Source: Bradyrhizobium sp. NAS80.1
GTDB lineage: Bacteria; Pseudomonadota; Alphaproteobacteria; Rhizobiales; Xanthobacteraceae
Direction of reading: 5' to 3'
NCBI RefSeq assembly: GCF_001908205.1
Contig: NZ_LGHL01000057.1
Coordinates: 1 to 64,000, forward strand
DNA: 64,000 bases
Each line of letters starts with the position of its first letter. Positions within the stretch are counted from its first letter, which is position 1. The notes under the pieces were generated by a model. That model made no database searches. It had not been told where the DNA came from and was given only the letters and a program-made list of their open reading frames with translations. Made by a program: the position numbers and the translations under genes. Positions 1 to 9,226 of this stretch are shown piece after piece.

Positions 1-1075
1 TCCAGCCGCCGGTCGGCCCGATCGCCGGCGTGTCCTCGCCCGACACGCCCCAGCCCGGATAGTCGTCGAGACCGTTGGCGAGCGCGAACGGAAATTTGTA
101 GCTCGAATGCAGGGTGTCGACCGCCTTGATCTGCGCGTCCGTCAGACACTGATCGCTGCTCTGGCCATTGGCGCAGCGCAGCGTCTCGACCTTGAACGCC
201 GCCTTGCAGGCCACGGGATCCTGCACCAGCGCATCATCGGAGCCGTCGGCCTTGTCGCAAGCCGCCCGCACTGCATCGGCCACGAGCTTCACCTGCGCCG
301 GATTGATCCAGCCAGCGCCCATCGTCGCAAGGCCGGAGCGCGTGCCGGCATGCTGCAAGCCGACCCAGTTGATCACGGGCACGCGGGCAAAGATGCCATC
401 GAAATCGTCGGGATAGCGCTGCGCCATGGTCAGGCCTTCGCGGCCGCCTTCGGACGAGCCCATGAAGTACATCTTTTCCGGCTTCTTGCCGTAGGCGCGC
501 TCCATCAGCGCAACAGCCGCATCGCGCACCTTCTTGTAGGCACGATGGGCGAAATTCTCGAAGGCTTCGTCATTGAGCGCGAAGAGCTGCGGCGGTTCGC
601 CCGGCTTGGACTCGTGGCCGGAATCGGTGCCGTAGGTGACGAAGCCGCGCGCCAGCGGCGACGGCTTGTCGTAGGGATAGGCGGGCGGCAGGCCAAGGCC
701 GGTGATGAGCACGCCGTTGAAGCCGCCACCGCCATATTGCACCGAGCGACCGTTCCACTCGACAGGAAGATTGACCTGGAATTTGATCGGTGGCGCCTTG
801 GGGGCGACAGGGTCGATATGGCCGAGCACCTTGCAGAAGCCGTGATTGGCGGGCGTGATGCGCCCCGACGGCGTCGGCCCACGCTCCGCAACAGCGAGCT
901 GCGACGGCGCCTGCAGGGTCGCGGAATCGATCTTCACGGCGTCGGCGCCGCTATTGAGGCCCTTGCAGACCGTATCGGCATCTTCCGGAAGCGTCGCCGC
1001 GGACACGGCGTTCGTGCCAAGTGTGGTCATCGCGACCGCGAGCAACACACACAGTCCTGCACCCGTACGCGCCAT
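1..1075 (-). CDS. tannase/feruloyl esterase family protein (3' end outside window)
   Basis: About 358 residues are visible, reading off the left edge of the window with no stop. The start ATG begins a Sec-type signal peptide (residues 1 to about 26, MARTGAGLCVLLAVAM followed by a small-residue cleavage region), so the enzyme is exported. The nucleophile elbow GSSEGG near residue 205 and the following GLTMAQRYPDDFDGI segment are typical of the tannase/feruloyl esterase family, which hydrolyses ester bonds in plant phenolic esters. The family normally runs to 500-600 residues, so the last third, with the catalytic Asp and His, is missing only because the window ends. The substrate cannot be told from sequence. 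Confidence 0.85.
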   Translation of the reverse strand, partial: MARTGAGLCVLLAVAMTTLGTNAVSAATLPEDADTVCKGLNSGADAVKIDSATLQAPSQLAVAERGPTPSGRITPANHGFCKVLGHIDPVAPKAPPIKFQVNLPVEWNGRSVQYGGGGFNGVLITGLGLPPAYPYDKPSPLARGFVTYGTDSGHESKPGEPPQLFALNDEAFENFAHRAYKKVRDAAVALMERAYGKKPEKMYFMGSSEGGREGLTMAQRYPDDFDGIFARVPVINWVGLQHAGTRSGLATMGAGWINPAQVKLVADAVRAACDKADGSDDALVQDPVACKAAFKVETLRCANGQSSDQCLTDAQIKAVDTLHSSYKFPFALANGLDDYPGWGVSGEDTPAIGPTGGW

Positions 1076-1170
1076 CGTTTCCACCCTTTTTCTGTTCTCG
1101 CCTGATCCAGCAGGCGGCCGCATTCAATGCGACCTTCGCCGCCCCGTCAACGAAGGACATCCGTGCCTGG

Positions 1171-2628
1171 TCAGAACGATCCCAGCAAGCTGCCGACGCC
1201 GATCACGACGACCAGCGCCAACAGCGACGACACGATGCCCACCATCACGATGTCGAAATAGCTGTCGCGATGGGTCAGGCCGCAGATCGCAAGCAGGCTC
1301 ACCACGGCGCCATTGTGCGGCAGGATATCCAGCGTGCCGGAGCCGATCACCGCAACGCGATGCATCAGCGCGAGGTCGATCCCGGTGCGCGAGGCAAGCT
1401 CGACATAGGTCTGACCGAGCGCGTCGAGCGCGATGGTCAGGCCGCCCGATGCGGAGCCGGTCAACGCGGCCAGGATGTTGGTTGCCACCGCCAGTGACAC
1501 CAGCGGACCGCCTTCGATCGCGAGCACCCAATCGCGCACCACCGTGAAGGCCGGCAGCGCGGCGACGACCGCACCGAAGCCGACCAGGCTCGCGACGCTC
1601 AGCGCCGGCAGTACCGATGCATTGGCGCCGGCATCCATGCTCTGCCGCAATGCCGGCAACCGGGACCAATTCAGCACGATGGTCGTGAGAATCGCTGCAG
1701 CCAGCGCCACCACAACCGACCACACGCCCGCAACCGCGGCCAGCGACGTGTTGCCGAAGCGCTGCTCGGCAAGATAGGAGACGTCGAGCCGCGGCAGAAC
1801 CACGAGCGACATCAGGAGATTGACGGCGACGACGACGACCAGCGGCACGATGGCGCTCACGATCGGCGACGGCGCGCTACTGCGATGTCCGTGCTGCAGC
1901 TCGGCCGGGTCGAACTCCCGCGCCGTCGTCGCGCGCTCGCGCACGAGTTCATCGGCGGCTGCACGCTCAGTCGCATCCTCCCCGTCCTCGTCGCCATAGC
2001 CTTCCCCGGCGCGGCGGGCCGCCGCTTCGGCCCGGCCCAGCCACCACAATCCCGTCGCGAGCATGACGAGGGAGGCAAGGATGCCGAGACCCGGCGCGGC
2101 AAACGGCGTCGTGCCGAAGAACGGCATCGGGATCGCGTTCTGGATCGACGGCGTGCCCGGCAGCGCCGACATGGTGAAGGTCGAGGTGCCCAGCACGACG
2201 GCCGCCGGAATCAACCGGCGCGGGATTGCGGCCGCACGAAACAGGGAACGCGCCATCGGCACGATGACGAAGAACGCGACGAACAGGCTGACGCCTCCGT
2301 AGGTCACCGCCGCGCCGGCCAGCACGACTGCGAGAACCACGCGACGCTCGCCCAGCTGCTCCGCCATGAATCCCGCAACCGACGTCACCGCCCCACTGTC
2401 GTCCATCAGCTTGCCGAAGACAGCGCCGAGCAGGAAGATCGGGAAGAACTGCGCCAGGAAACCGGCGGCACTTGCCATGAAGACCTGCGTCAGATTTGCG
2501 AGCAGCGGCTCGCCGCCGAAAAGCGCGGCGACAAGCGCGGCGAAAGGCGCCAGCAGTAGAACGCTCCAGCCCCGAAAGGCAAACGCCACCAGCAGTCCGA
2601 GCCCGACGAGAAGGCCGAGAAGACCCAT
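1171..2628 (-). CDS. GntP-family permease
   Basis: A 485-residue, very hydrophobic inner-membrane protein with about twelve predicted membrane segments and a charged cytoplasmic loop near residues 205-245. It fits the GntP (gluconate:H+ symporter) family, in which a few members carry gluconate, D-glycerate or 3-hydroxybutyrate. The conserved segment with STFTMSALPGTPSIQN lies near residue 155. Its start lies three bases beyond the stop of the upstream patatin gene, so the two are translationally coupled. That pairing suggests a hydroxy-acid or lipid-derived substrate, but this is inference. Confidence 0.85.
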   Translation of the reverse strand: MGLLGLLVGLGLLVAFAFRGWSVLLLAPFAALVAALFGGEPLLANLTQVFMASAAGFLAQFFPIFLLGAVFGKLMDDSGAVTSVAGFMAEQLGERRVVLAVVLAGAAVTYGGVSLFVAFFVIVPMARSLFRAAAIPRRLIPAAVVLGTSTFTMSALPGTPSIQNAIPMPFFGTTPFAAPGLGILASLVMLATGLWWLGRAEAAARRAGEGYGDEDGEDATERAAADELVRERATTAREFDPAELQHGHRSSAPSPIVSAIVPLVVVVAVNLLMSLVVLPRLDVSYLAEQRFGNTSLAAVAGVWSVVVALAAAILTTIVLNWSRLPALRQSMDAGANASVLPALSVASLVGFGAVVAALPAFTVVRDWVLAIEGGPLVSLAVATNILAALTGSASGGLTIALDALGQTYVELASRTGIDLALMHRVAVIGSGTLDILPHNGAVVSLLAICGLTHRDSYFDIVMVGIVSSLLALVVVIGVGSLLGSF

Positions 2629-2631
2629 ACC

Positions 2632-3657
2632 TCAGCACTCCGACAGCAGGACATCGAGATCCGCGGTCGAGCGCTGGCCGATATCGGCGCCGTGCTCGGC
2701 GAGAAATGCCTCGGCCGCGAGCCGGCCCTCGGTCCGGAGCATCGAGACGAATTCCCATTCCGCATTGAGTTTTGACGATGCGCCGAACTTCGCCAGCATA
2801 TCGCTCTTGATCCGGTGCGTCCGCATCTTCGCCCAACGCGCGCCCTCGCCGCTGCCGGGATCGGCGGCCTGGCGCAGCAGCGCGATCATGCGCAACTCCT
2901 TCATCAGCGGCGAATTGAAGGAGATCTCGTTGAGCCGGTTGAGGATCTCAGCCGCCGTGCGCGGCTCCTCCGGCCGTTCGGCCGGATTGATCTGGACGAG
3001 AATGGTGTCGTAGGCGCCGCTTTCGCGCACCAGCGGCGTGATCGTCGGGTTGCCGGCGAAGCCACCATCCCAATAGAGCTCGCCGTCGATCTCAATCGCG
3101 CGGAACATGGTCGGCAGGCAGGCCGATGCCAGCAGGACGTCGGCGGTGATCTCCGGATTGCGGAAGATGCGGCCGCGCCCGGTCCGCACGCTCGTCGCGG
3201 TGACGAACAGCTTGATCGATGAGTGCGCGAGGCGCTCGAAATCGATGCTCTCGGCCAGTACAGCGCGCAGCGGATTGTAACCGGTCGGATTGAGGTCGTA
3301 GGGCGAGAGCACCCGCGACATGAGGTCGGTGAGGATGTAGGCCGGCGACGTATCGAGCGTCCAGCGGCCCATTAGCCGATCGAGCGGCGAGCGCTGCAGC
3401 GGGCTGAAGGCCGCGGCCCGGGAGACTCTCCGCCAGTACTGATCAAGCGCGTCGCGCGCGCCCTCCGCGCCGCCCACTGTCCATCCGTGCGCCAGCACGG
3501 CCGCGTTCATCGCACCGGCGGACGTTCCGGAGATCGCGGCGATTGTGAGCCACTTTTCCTCGAGCAGGCGGTCAAGCACGCCCCAAGTGAACGCGCCGTG
3601 CGAGCCACCGCCCTGAAGTGCGAGATCGATCAGTACGGCGTCCCGTTCCATCGGCAC
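2632..3657 (-). CDS. patatin-like phospholipase
   Basis: A 341-residue cytoplasmic protein of the patatin family (Ser-Asp dyad lipid acyl hydrolases). The oxyanion loop LALQGGGSHGAFTWG is near residues 12-26, the nucleophile motif GTSAG near residue 44 and the catalytic Asp motif DGG in YWDGGFAGNP near residue 197. All three active-site elements are present, so it should be active. There is no signal peptide. A second ATG two codons in could also serve as start. It is the first gene of a two-gene unit with the GntP permease (3-bp gap). Patatins of this size can act on membrane lipids or intracellular polyester granules; the true substrate is unknown. Confidence 0.88.
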   Translation of the reverse strand: MPMERDAVLIDLALQGGGSHGAFTWGVLDRLLEEKWLTIAAISGTSAGAMNAAVLAHGWTVGGAEGARDALDQYWRRVSRAAAFSPLQRSPLDRLMGRWTLDTSPAYILTDLMSRVLSPYDLNPTGYNPLRAVLAESIDFERLAHSSIKLFVTATSVRTGRGRIFRNPEITADVLLASACLPTMFRAIEIDGELYWDGGFAGNPTITPLVRESGAYDTILVQINPAERPEEPRTAAEILNRLNEISFNSPLMKELRMIALLRQAADPGSGEGARWAKMRTHRIKSDMLAKFGASSKLNAEWEFVSMLRTEGRLAAEAFLAEHGADIGQRSTADLDVLLSEC

Positions 3658-3758
3658 CCACCCAACTGAAGCTCAAACTCGACGCGATTTATAGCACGCC
3701 GAGAATGACAGCAGTGTAGCGAGCTATGGCCGCGAGATGCAACCGCAACGTGATGGGC

Positions 3759-5003
3759 CTAGTGCTCGAACACGAGCCGCGCGCCGACCGTACCTTCGAG
3801 GCTGCGGATCTGCCGGAGCAGCGTTGCCGAATCCTGGCCGCCGAGGTCAGCGTCGAGCACGACGTAGCCGAGGTCGCCGGCCGTCTCCAGATATTGCGCG
3901 GCGATATTGATGTCGCGCTCGAGGAAGACCTCGTTGAGCCGCCGCAGCATGCCCGGCACATTGCGGTGGACATGGCTGAAGCGCGCGCCTGAGGGGCGCA
4001 GATGCAACTGCACTTCCGGGAAATTCACCGCACCCATGGTCGAGCCGGTGATGAAATAGTCGACGAGCTTGCGCGCCACCTCGCCGCCGATCCGCTCCTG
4101 CGCCTCCTCGGTCGAGCCACCGATATGCGGGGTCAGGATGACGTTGCCGAGCCCCTGCACCGGGCTCTTGAAGCGGTCCGCGTTCGAGGACGGCTCGACC
4201 GGAAACACGTCGATGGCCGCGCCGGCGATGTGACCGTCGCGCAGGGCGCCCGCGAGTGCATCGAGATCGACGACGGTGCCGCGGCTGTTGTTGATCAGGA
4301 ACGAGCCCGGCTTCATCGCCCGCAGCTCCTTCTCGCCGATCATGCCGGCGGTCTCGGGGGTCTCGGGCACATGCAGGCTGACGACGTCGCTCTGCGCCAG
4401 CAGCTCTTCCAGCTTCTCGACAGGCTCGGTGTTGCCGTGACGGAGCTTGTCGGTGCGATCAAAGTAGATAACCCGCATGCCCATCGCTTCCGCCAGCGTG
4501 GAGAGCTGCGAGCCGATATTGCCGTAGCCGATAATACCGAGCGTGCGGCCGCGCACCTCGCGGCTGCCGGTCGCCGATTTGTCCCAGCCGCCTCCATGGG
4601 CCGACACCGAGCGCGGGAATATCTTCCGCAGCAGCATCACGATCTCGCCGATGACGAGCTCGGCGACGCTGCGCGTATTGGAGAACGGCGCGTTGAACAC
4701 GGGAATGCCGCGCTTGCGCGCCGCCAGGAGATCGACCTGGTTGGTACCGACACTGAAGCAGCCGACCGCGAGAAGTTGGTCGGCGGCCGCGAGCACCTCA
4801 TCGGTGATCTGGGTGCGCGAGCGGATGCCGAGCAGCGATACGCCCTTCACCGCCTGCCGCAGCGCCTCGCCGTCGAGCGCCTTGGTCAGCCGCTCGACAT
4901 TATTGAAACCCGCGCTCCTGAAAAGGTCCACGGCGCTGTCGTTGACGCCTTCGAGCAGCAGCGCCTTCGCATTCCGCTCGGGGCCTTGGCCTGGGGCTGA
5001 CAT
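3759..5003 (-). CDS. serA: D-3-phosphoglycerate dehydrogenase
   Basis: First step of serine biosynthesis: NAD-dependent oxidation of 3-phosphoglycerate to 3-phosphohydroxypyruvate in the cytosol. The 414-residue product has the substrate-binding lobe, the NAD-binding Rossmann motif GIIGYGNIGSQL, the loop NNSRGTVVDLDAL and the active-site His segment LTPHIGGSTEEAQERIG. A C-terminal ACT domain (about the last 80 residues, HVHRNVPGMLRRLNEVF) matches the serine-inhibited E. coli-type enzyme. The start MSAPGQ is chosen because GGAG lies 6 bases upstream and it matches the usual family length; an in-frame ATG 12 codons further upstream has no such site. Confidence 0.95.
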   Translation of the reverse strand: MSAPGQGPERNAKALLLEGVNDSAVDLFRSAGFNNVERLTKALDGEALRQAVKGVSLLGIRSRTQITDEVLAAADQLLAVGCFSVGTNQVDLLAARKRGIPVFNAPFSNTRSVAELVIGEIVMLLRKIFPRSVSAHGGGWDKSATGSREVRGRTLGIIGYGNIGSQLSTLAEAMGMRVIYFDRTDKLRHGNTEPVEKLEELLAQSDVVSLHVPETPETAGMIGEKELRAMKPGSFLINNSRGTVVDLDALAGALRDGHIAGAAIDVFPVEPSSNADRFKSPVQGLGNVILTPHIGGSTEEAQERIGGEVARKLVDYFITGSTMGAVNFPEVQLHLRPSGARFSHVHRNVPGMLRRLNEVFLERDINIAAQYLETAGDLGYVVLDADLGGQDSATLLRQIRSLEGTVGARLVFEH

Positions 5004-5102
5004 AGAATCTCCATCAATGGCGGCTTTGCCGCAGCTCATAGACCGCGGATGAAGCGCAGCACAATAGGGTTTGGATATGGGGAGAAGATGGCCGGGCGGT
5101 AG

Positions 5103-6335
5103 TCAGATCACGTAAAACCCGTGCGTGCCGTCACGGCGGAGCTGTTCGACCAGGCCATATTCCCAGTCGAGATAAGCCTGCATCGCGCGCTCGGCGACCT
5201 CGGTCCCCTCGTAGGGACGGCGATAGCGATGCGCCGGATCCAGCTTCGGAAGGACGAGCGGTGGCCCGACTTCGAGCGAGGCGTCATAGCCGCCTTCCAG
5301 CACAAAAACATCCCAGCCCATTTGCGCGAGCCAGGACGCCGTCATGTCAGCACGCACACCCTTGTCGTCGGTCAGGACGATGCGCGCACCGCACACCGGC
5401 GCGGCCATGTCGGTCTCCTGGACGAGCTGGCCGCCCGGATAATGGCGGAACCCGGGGAAATGACCGGCCGCATATTCCTCCGCGTCGCGCACGTCGAAGC
5501 GATACAGCGTGCGATCGGTCTCAGTGAGAAGCGCGGACATCTCGTTCGCGCCGATATGACGAACACCGGCGCGATAGGCGACGTCGCGCGCATTGGCAGG
5601 GCCGCCCTCGAACGGTCCGACCGCGCCGCGCCTATCAGCGCCGTGATCGAGCGTGTGCCGCGCCAGCGTCCAGCCGATCGTGCCGTTGCGCAGCGCCCGC
5701 ACCTTGTTGGGTACGCCGGCATTGATCAGCGACTGCGTGCCGATGATCGAGCGGGTGCGACCGGCGCAATTGACGATGATCGTCGTATCGGGATCTGGCG
5801 CGGCCTGCCCCGCCCGCAGCACCAGTTCCGCGCCCGGCACACTCACCGAGCCCGGAATGTTCATGGTCGCGTATTCGTCGAAGCGGCGGACGTCGAGGAT
5901 GGCGATGTTGGCCTTGTCCGCGATGAGCTTTGCGACCTCGTCGGCACTGAACGAGGGTGTATGACGGCGCGCCTCGACCAGCTCGCCAAAGGCCTTGGAG
6001 TAGGAATTGACGTCCTCGAACACCTCGTAGCCGGCGGCGCGCCAGGCCTTCAGCCCGCCGTCGAGTGCGCGGACGTTGGTGTAACCGAGACCCGCAAGAC
6101 GCTCTGCGCCAGCGGCCACCAGCCCCTCGCCGTCATCATAGAGCACGACCGGCACATCCTTGCGCGGCAGCCTCACCTCGGCTTCGATCGCAATCCGGTT
6201 GACGGCCATATTGGCCGCGAACAGGGGATGGCCGGTGGCGTAGGCGGCCTCGGATCTGAGATCAAGCAGCGCGATCTCCTGGCGTAGGAGCAGTGCGCGG
6301 CGAATATCGGCGGAGGTGACGGTCGGAAACTTCAT
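5103..6335 (-). CDS. multi-domain rhodanese-like sulfurtransferase
   Basis: A 410-residue cytoplasmic protein made of three clear rhodanese-like repeats and possibly a degenerate fourth at the C-terminus. Only the domain around residues 130-230 has the active-site loop with Cys190 (NCAGRTRS). The equivalent loops of the first domain (YDDGEG) and of the later one (TDDKGVRAD) carry Asp instead, so those domains cannot hold a persulfide. Related proteins move sulfur from thiosulfate or other sulfane donors. The start MKFPTV matches the beginning of domain one; 21 upstream in-frame codons look non-coding. The gene lies 100 bp upstream of serA on the same strand; whether they are co-transcribed is unclear. 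Confidence 0.85.
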   Translation of the reverse strand: MKFPTVTSADIRRALLLRQEIALLDLRSEAAYATGHPLFAANMAVNRIAIEAEVRLPRKDVPVVLYDDGEGLVAAGAERLAGLGYTNVRALDGGLKAWRAAGYEVFEDVNSYSKAFGELVEARRHTPSFSADEVAKLIADKANIAILDVRRFDEYATMNIPGSVSVPGAELVLRAGQAAPDPDTTIIVNCAGRTRSIIGTQSLINAGVPNKVRALRNGTIGWTLARHTLDHGADRRGAVGPFEGGPANARDVAYRAGVRHIGANEMSALLTETDRTLYRFDVRDAEEYAAGHFPGFRHYPGGQLVQETDMAAPVCGARIVLTDDKGVRADMTASWLAQMGWDVFVLEGGYDASLEVGPPLVLPKLDPAHRYRRPYEGTEVAERAMQAYLDWEYGLVEQLRRDGTHGFYVI

Positions 6336-6508
6336 GGCGCGAACCCCGGGAAAACGGCCAAGAGCTTTTGAACGATTGTCGTGACGTTGGCTAGCCATGC
6401 CAACGAGTAGGGGAAAAGGCGGCGGCCCTCTCGGACATGGCCAAATCGAGGGGGATGCGATGCTCGGCGCCCTTGGCGCGTTCGCAATCTCACCGTTCGG
6501 ACATTACG

Positions 6509-7807
6509 CTAGTCGCATTCGTATGTGGCGACAGCCTGCGAAAAGTCGAGCTCCGCGAGGGCATCCGGATCGATCCAAAAATGAAGGACACACCCGATGT
6601 TGGAGTGCCAATCAAAAAATGCGAGATCGCCTTGTATCTGGAGCAATAAAATGTCCTCCGAATGCTCCTCCGTCGCATCTTGCGGACCGCTGCCATATCC
6701 CAGCATCTGGTGAAGCGCCGTGCTGAAATGACGGTATTGCCCATCTTTCGCGGTCGGAGTCTTCCAGCGGTTCTGCCGCGCGAGGTTCACAAGATAGCTG
6801 AGCGGGGCGTCGTCGCGAATATCGACGTCCTTGGCGGCCATGCAGCGGACCGTATGGTTGATGGCATTGCCTAGGTCCGCCGAGATCTCGCTCGTGTACG
6901 TGGATACCTGCCCCTTCATCTTCTTGTAGGCCTGCGCGACGTCGAGCCACCAGGACCTGAAGGTCGCTTTTGTATCCGCATCGACATCATCCATTGGGGT
7001 CAGCGCCCGACAACGCTCAAGCCACCCGATTGCACCGACGCGAAGGCGCTTCAATTCCACGGCTGCCTCGTCGATGAGCGGCTTGTAATAGGACCCAGGT
7101 GTTAGATCGCGCTGCACGTGCGACAACACCGATCGAACTACATAGGCGATCAGGAGCCAGTTGAAGGGCCAATGCTCATCTTTCTCATATTCGGACTCAC
7201 TTCTAAATTGAAGCAGATCCAGTTCCTTCGGCTCGCCCGGGCCCAACGCCTTACATAGTTCCTCGATCATGAGCTCACCGCCCACGGCATCCTCGGAGAA
7301 GAGGAAGTCGCGGAACGGCCGGAAAGAAAGTGGGTACTTGAACTCGACCTTGGAATGAAAATCGAGGGCTGGATCGAGCCACTTGACCTGGGCGTCACCG
7401 TCGGTGCCGGCGAGCGGCATCAGATCCGGCGGTGGGGCACGGTCGGCATACGTATCACCAGCTGTATCACTATAGAGGACGCGACACGGTGGATGCCCTT
7501 CGCCAACGAATACCGAACTGCAGAAGAAATAGAGCGTGCCTCGCTTCGGAAGCGGCGACCATTTAGCGCCAGGCACTTCGGCCAGGTCGATCTGGGCCAC
7601 GAAGGTGAGCGCAACTGTCTCCAACGTCTGATTCGCTGTGACCTCCGCCGTCGGCCACTCGAGTTGCGGGGGCAACCTGGGGAGGCCGCCGAAGAAACTG
7701 CGCGCCGGGTGCGTAAGCGGCACGGGCAGGTCACTGCGTCTAACAAGCACGGCAGGGAGTGCCGTTTCTTCGATCTCATCTCGTTCGGATAGCGCCATCC
7801 AGACCAC
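6509..7807 (-). CDS. DUF1963 domain protein
   Basis: A 432-residue protein whose first 200 residues resemble the DUF1963 (YwqG-like) family: a proline-rich FGGLPRLPPQLEWP motif near residue 40, then TFVAQIDLAEV and GTLYFFCS. The following 230 residues are not recognised. There is no signal peptide or membrane segment. Base composition looks less GC-rich than the neighbours, by eye, suggesting later acquisition. The molecular function of this family is not established. A second ATG three codons in is an alternative start. It stands alone, with about 110 bp of non-coding sequence on each side. Confidence 0.7.
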   Translation of the reverse strand: MVWMALSERDEIEETALPAVLVRRSDLPVPLTHPARSFFGGLPRLPPQLEWPTAEVTANQTLETVALTFVAQIDLAEVPGAKWSPLPKRGTLYFFCSSVFVGEGHPPCRVLYSDTAGDTYADRAPPPDLMPLAGTDGDAQVKWLDPALDFHSKVEFKYPLSFRPFRDFLFSEDAVGGELMIEELCKALGPGEPKELDLLQFRSESEYEKDEHWPFNWLLIAYVVRSVLSHVQRDLTPGSYYKPLIDEAAVELKRLRVGAIGWLERCRALTPMDDVDADTKATFRSWWLDVAQAYKKMKGQVSTYTSEISADLGNAINHTVRCMAAKDVDIRDDAPLSYLVNLARQNRWKTPTAKDGQYRHFSTALHQMLGYGSGPQDATEEHSEDILLLQIQGDLAFFDWHSNIGCVLHFWIDPDALAELDFSQAVATYECD

Positions 7808-7923
7808 CGCGACCCTAGCGTGTATTGCAAAGATCGAACAATTTCACGAAACCTAAGACAAGTACTTCTTGTCCGCCGCGCGGCATGCGCTTCGTTGCGC
7901 CCCCGCGAGGAGCCGCTTGGGGA

Positions 7924-8115
7924 CTACTGAGCGGTCGAACCGGCCTCGCGCTCACTCGCCCGGAACGAGTCGCTCGAGCTCTGCGCCAGGCGCCGCAGCT
8001 TGCGGAGCGACAGATAGAGCAGGATGCCAGTGGCGGAGAATAGCGGCATCAGCGCCGCGGCGGTCATGAACGCGAGCTTGCCGGGCCAACCCAGAACCGC
8101 GCCACGCAAGCCGCG
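7924..8115 (-). pseudogene. C-terminal remnant of a PepSY-associated membrane protein
   Basis: The segment encodes about 63 residues ending in a natural stop, with LGWPGKLAFMTAAALMPLF followed by a hydrophobic helix and a basic cytoplasmic tail. This pattern (Gly-x-Pro-Gly, last membrane helix, KLRR tail) is the end of PepSY-associated transmembrane proteins, which are 380-500 residues long and often linked to iron uptake. Nothing of the N-terminal part is visible upstream, where the lyase gene begins, so it is a truncated relic. Confidence 0.5.
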
Positions 8116-8165
8116 ACATTCTGCACGCGACTTCACTGCAACCTGTCGAGGCGTTTGCCGCGATC

Positions 8166-9050
8166 TCACGCGATGGCAGGTGCCATCAGTTCGTCAAGCT
8201 TCCGCTTGAGCGCCGTGCCATCGGTCAGCGCGCGGAGCGGCGGCCGCACGCGCAGCCACGCGCGATCGCCGGTCTGCGCCGCCAGGATCGCCTTCAGCGT
8301 CGCAAGGAAGGATGGCGTCTTCACCACAACATCGATCGCGGCTTGCATGCGCGCTTCGACATCCTTGCCGTCGATCATGCCCTTGACCAGCGCGGGCATG
8401 ACATTGGCCATGCCGCAGATGGTGCCGGCCCCACCAGCGGCGATCGCGCGGGTGATATCGGCTTCGTTGCCGACGGTGATGGCGAGCTCGGGAGCGGCGG
8501 CTCGGAACGCCTGGAACTGCTTGAAGTCACCGCTCGAGTCTTTCAGACCCGCGACCAGCTTGCCGTAGCGCTTGCGCAGATTCGCGGCGACAGTCGTCGG
8601 GATCGCAACGCCTGAGACCTGCGGGATATGATAGAGCGAGGCGCGCAGGCGTTCATCGGCGACGCCATCGATGATCGCGGCAAAGGCATCCTCGATGCCC
8701 TCCGGCGTGACGGAGCGATCGAAGTAGGGCGGCAGCAACAGTACGTGTCGCAGGCCGAGGCCGAGCACGGCGCGCGTCAGCACGACGCTGTCACTGATGG
8801 CGGGAAAGCCGCCGCCGACCCCAATACGTTCCGGCGCGACGCCGGCCTTGAGGACAGCCTCGATGGTCGCGACGCGTTCGGTGACATTGAAGGAGGTGCC
8901 CTCGCCGGTGGTGCCGAACAGCACGACACCGTCGACGCCCTTGCCGAAGAGCTGCTTGGCGTGGGCGGCGAGCCTTGCGGAATCCACGCTGCCGTCCATC
9001 GCCAGCGGCGTCGCCGATGCCACCCAGAACCCGCGAATTGCCTCCGTCAT
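8166..9050 (-). CDS. dihydrodipicolinate synthase family lyase
   Basis: A 294-residue TIM-barrel class I aldolase of the DapA/NAL family. The Schiff-base lysine is K170 in GLKDSSGD, the proton-relay tyrosine Y140 in YHIP, and the pyruvate-binding loop is FGTTGEG near residue 45. Members cleave or form carbon bonds with pyruvate or similar keto acids. The location away from lysine genes (dapD and dapE are 50 kb off), beside a flavin oxidase and a GntR regulator, points to catabolism of a sugar acid or hydroxy acid rather than lysine synthesis. It is transcribed divergently from the oxidase across a region with an operator-like inverted repeat. Confidence 0.85.
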   Translation of the reverse strand: MTEAIRGFWVASATPLAMDGSVDSARLAAHAKQLFGKGVDGVVLFGTTGEGTSFNVTERVATIEAVLKAGVAPERIGVGGGFPAISDSVVLTRAVLGLGLRHVLLLPPYFDRSVTPEGIEDAFAAIIDGVADERLRASLYHIPQVSGVAIPTTVAANLRKRYGKLVAGLKDSSGDFKQFQAFRAAAPELAITVGNEADITRAIAAGGAGTICGMANVMPALVKGMIDGKDVEARMQAAIDVVVKTPSFLATLKAILAAQTGDRAWLRVRPPLRALTDGTALKRKLDELMAPAIA

Positions 9051-9140
9051 CGCACCATCCCCTGCTGTCGCTTCGGACTAAGCGCCTGATCCATAATGAT
9101 CTTTTGCGCTTCCCCAAGCCTTGTTTTTGCTTTACTTTTC

Positions 9141-9163
9141 ATCTTGTACCTTACATACAAGAT
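9141..9163. promoter_or_regulatory. inverted repeat, probable GntR operator
   Basis: ATCTTGTA and TACAAGAT form a perfect 8-bp inverted repeat with a 7-bp spacer. It sits in the 176-bp divergent region between the lyase and the oxidase-GntR genes. Dyads with TTGTA/TACAA half-sites are typical of FCD-type GntR regulators, and such a regulator is encoded downstream of the oxidase, so auto-regulation of both arms is the likely role. This assignment is inferred. Confidence 0.55.
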
Positions 9164-9226
9164 AGAGGCAAATCTCAGCCCCTATGGGCGCCCAGCAGGC
9201 GCAGCCAGATCTTGAGGAGGTCGCGC

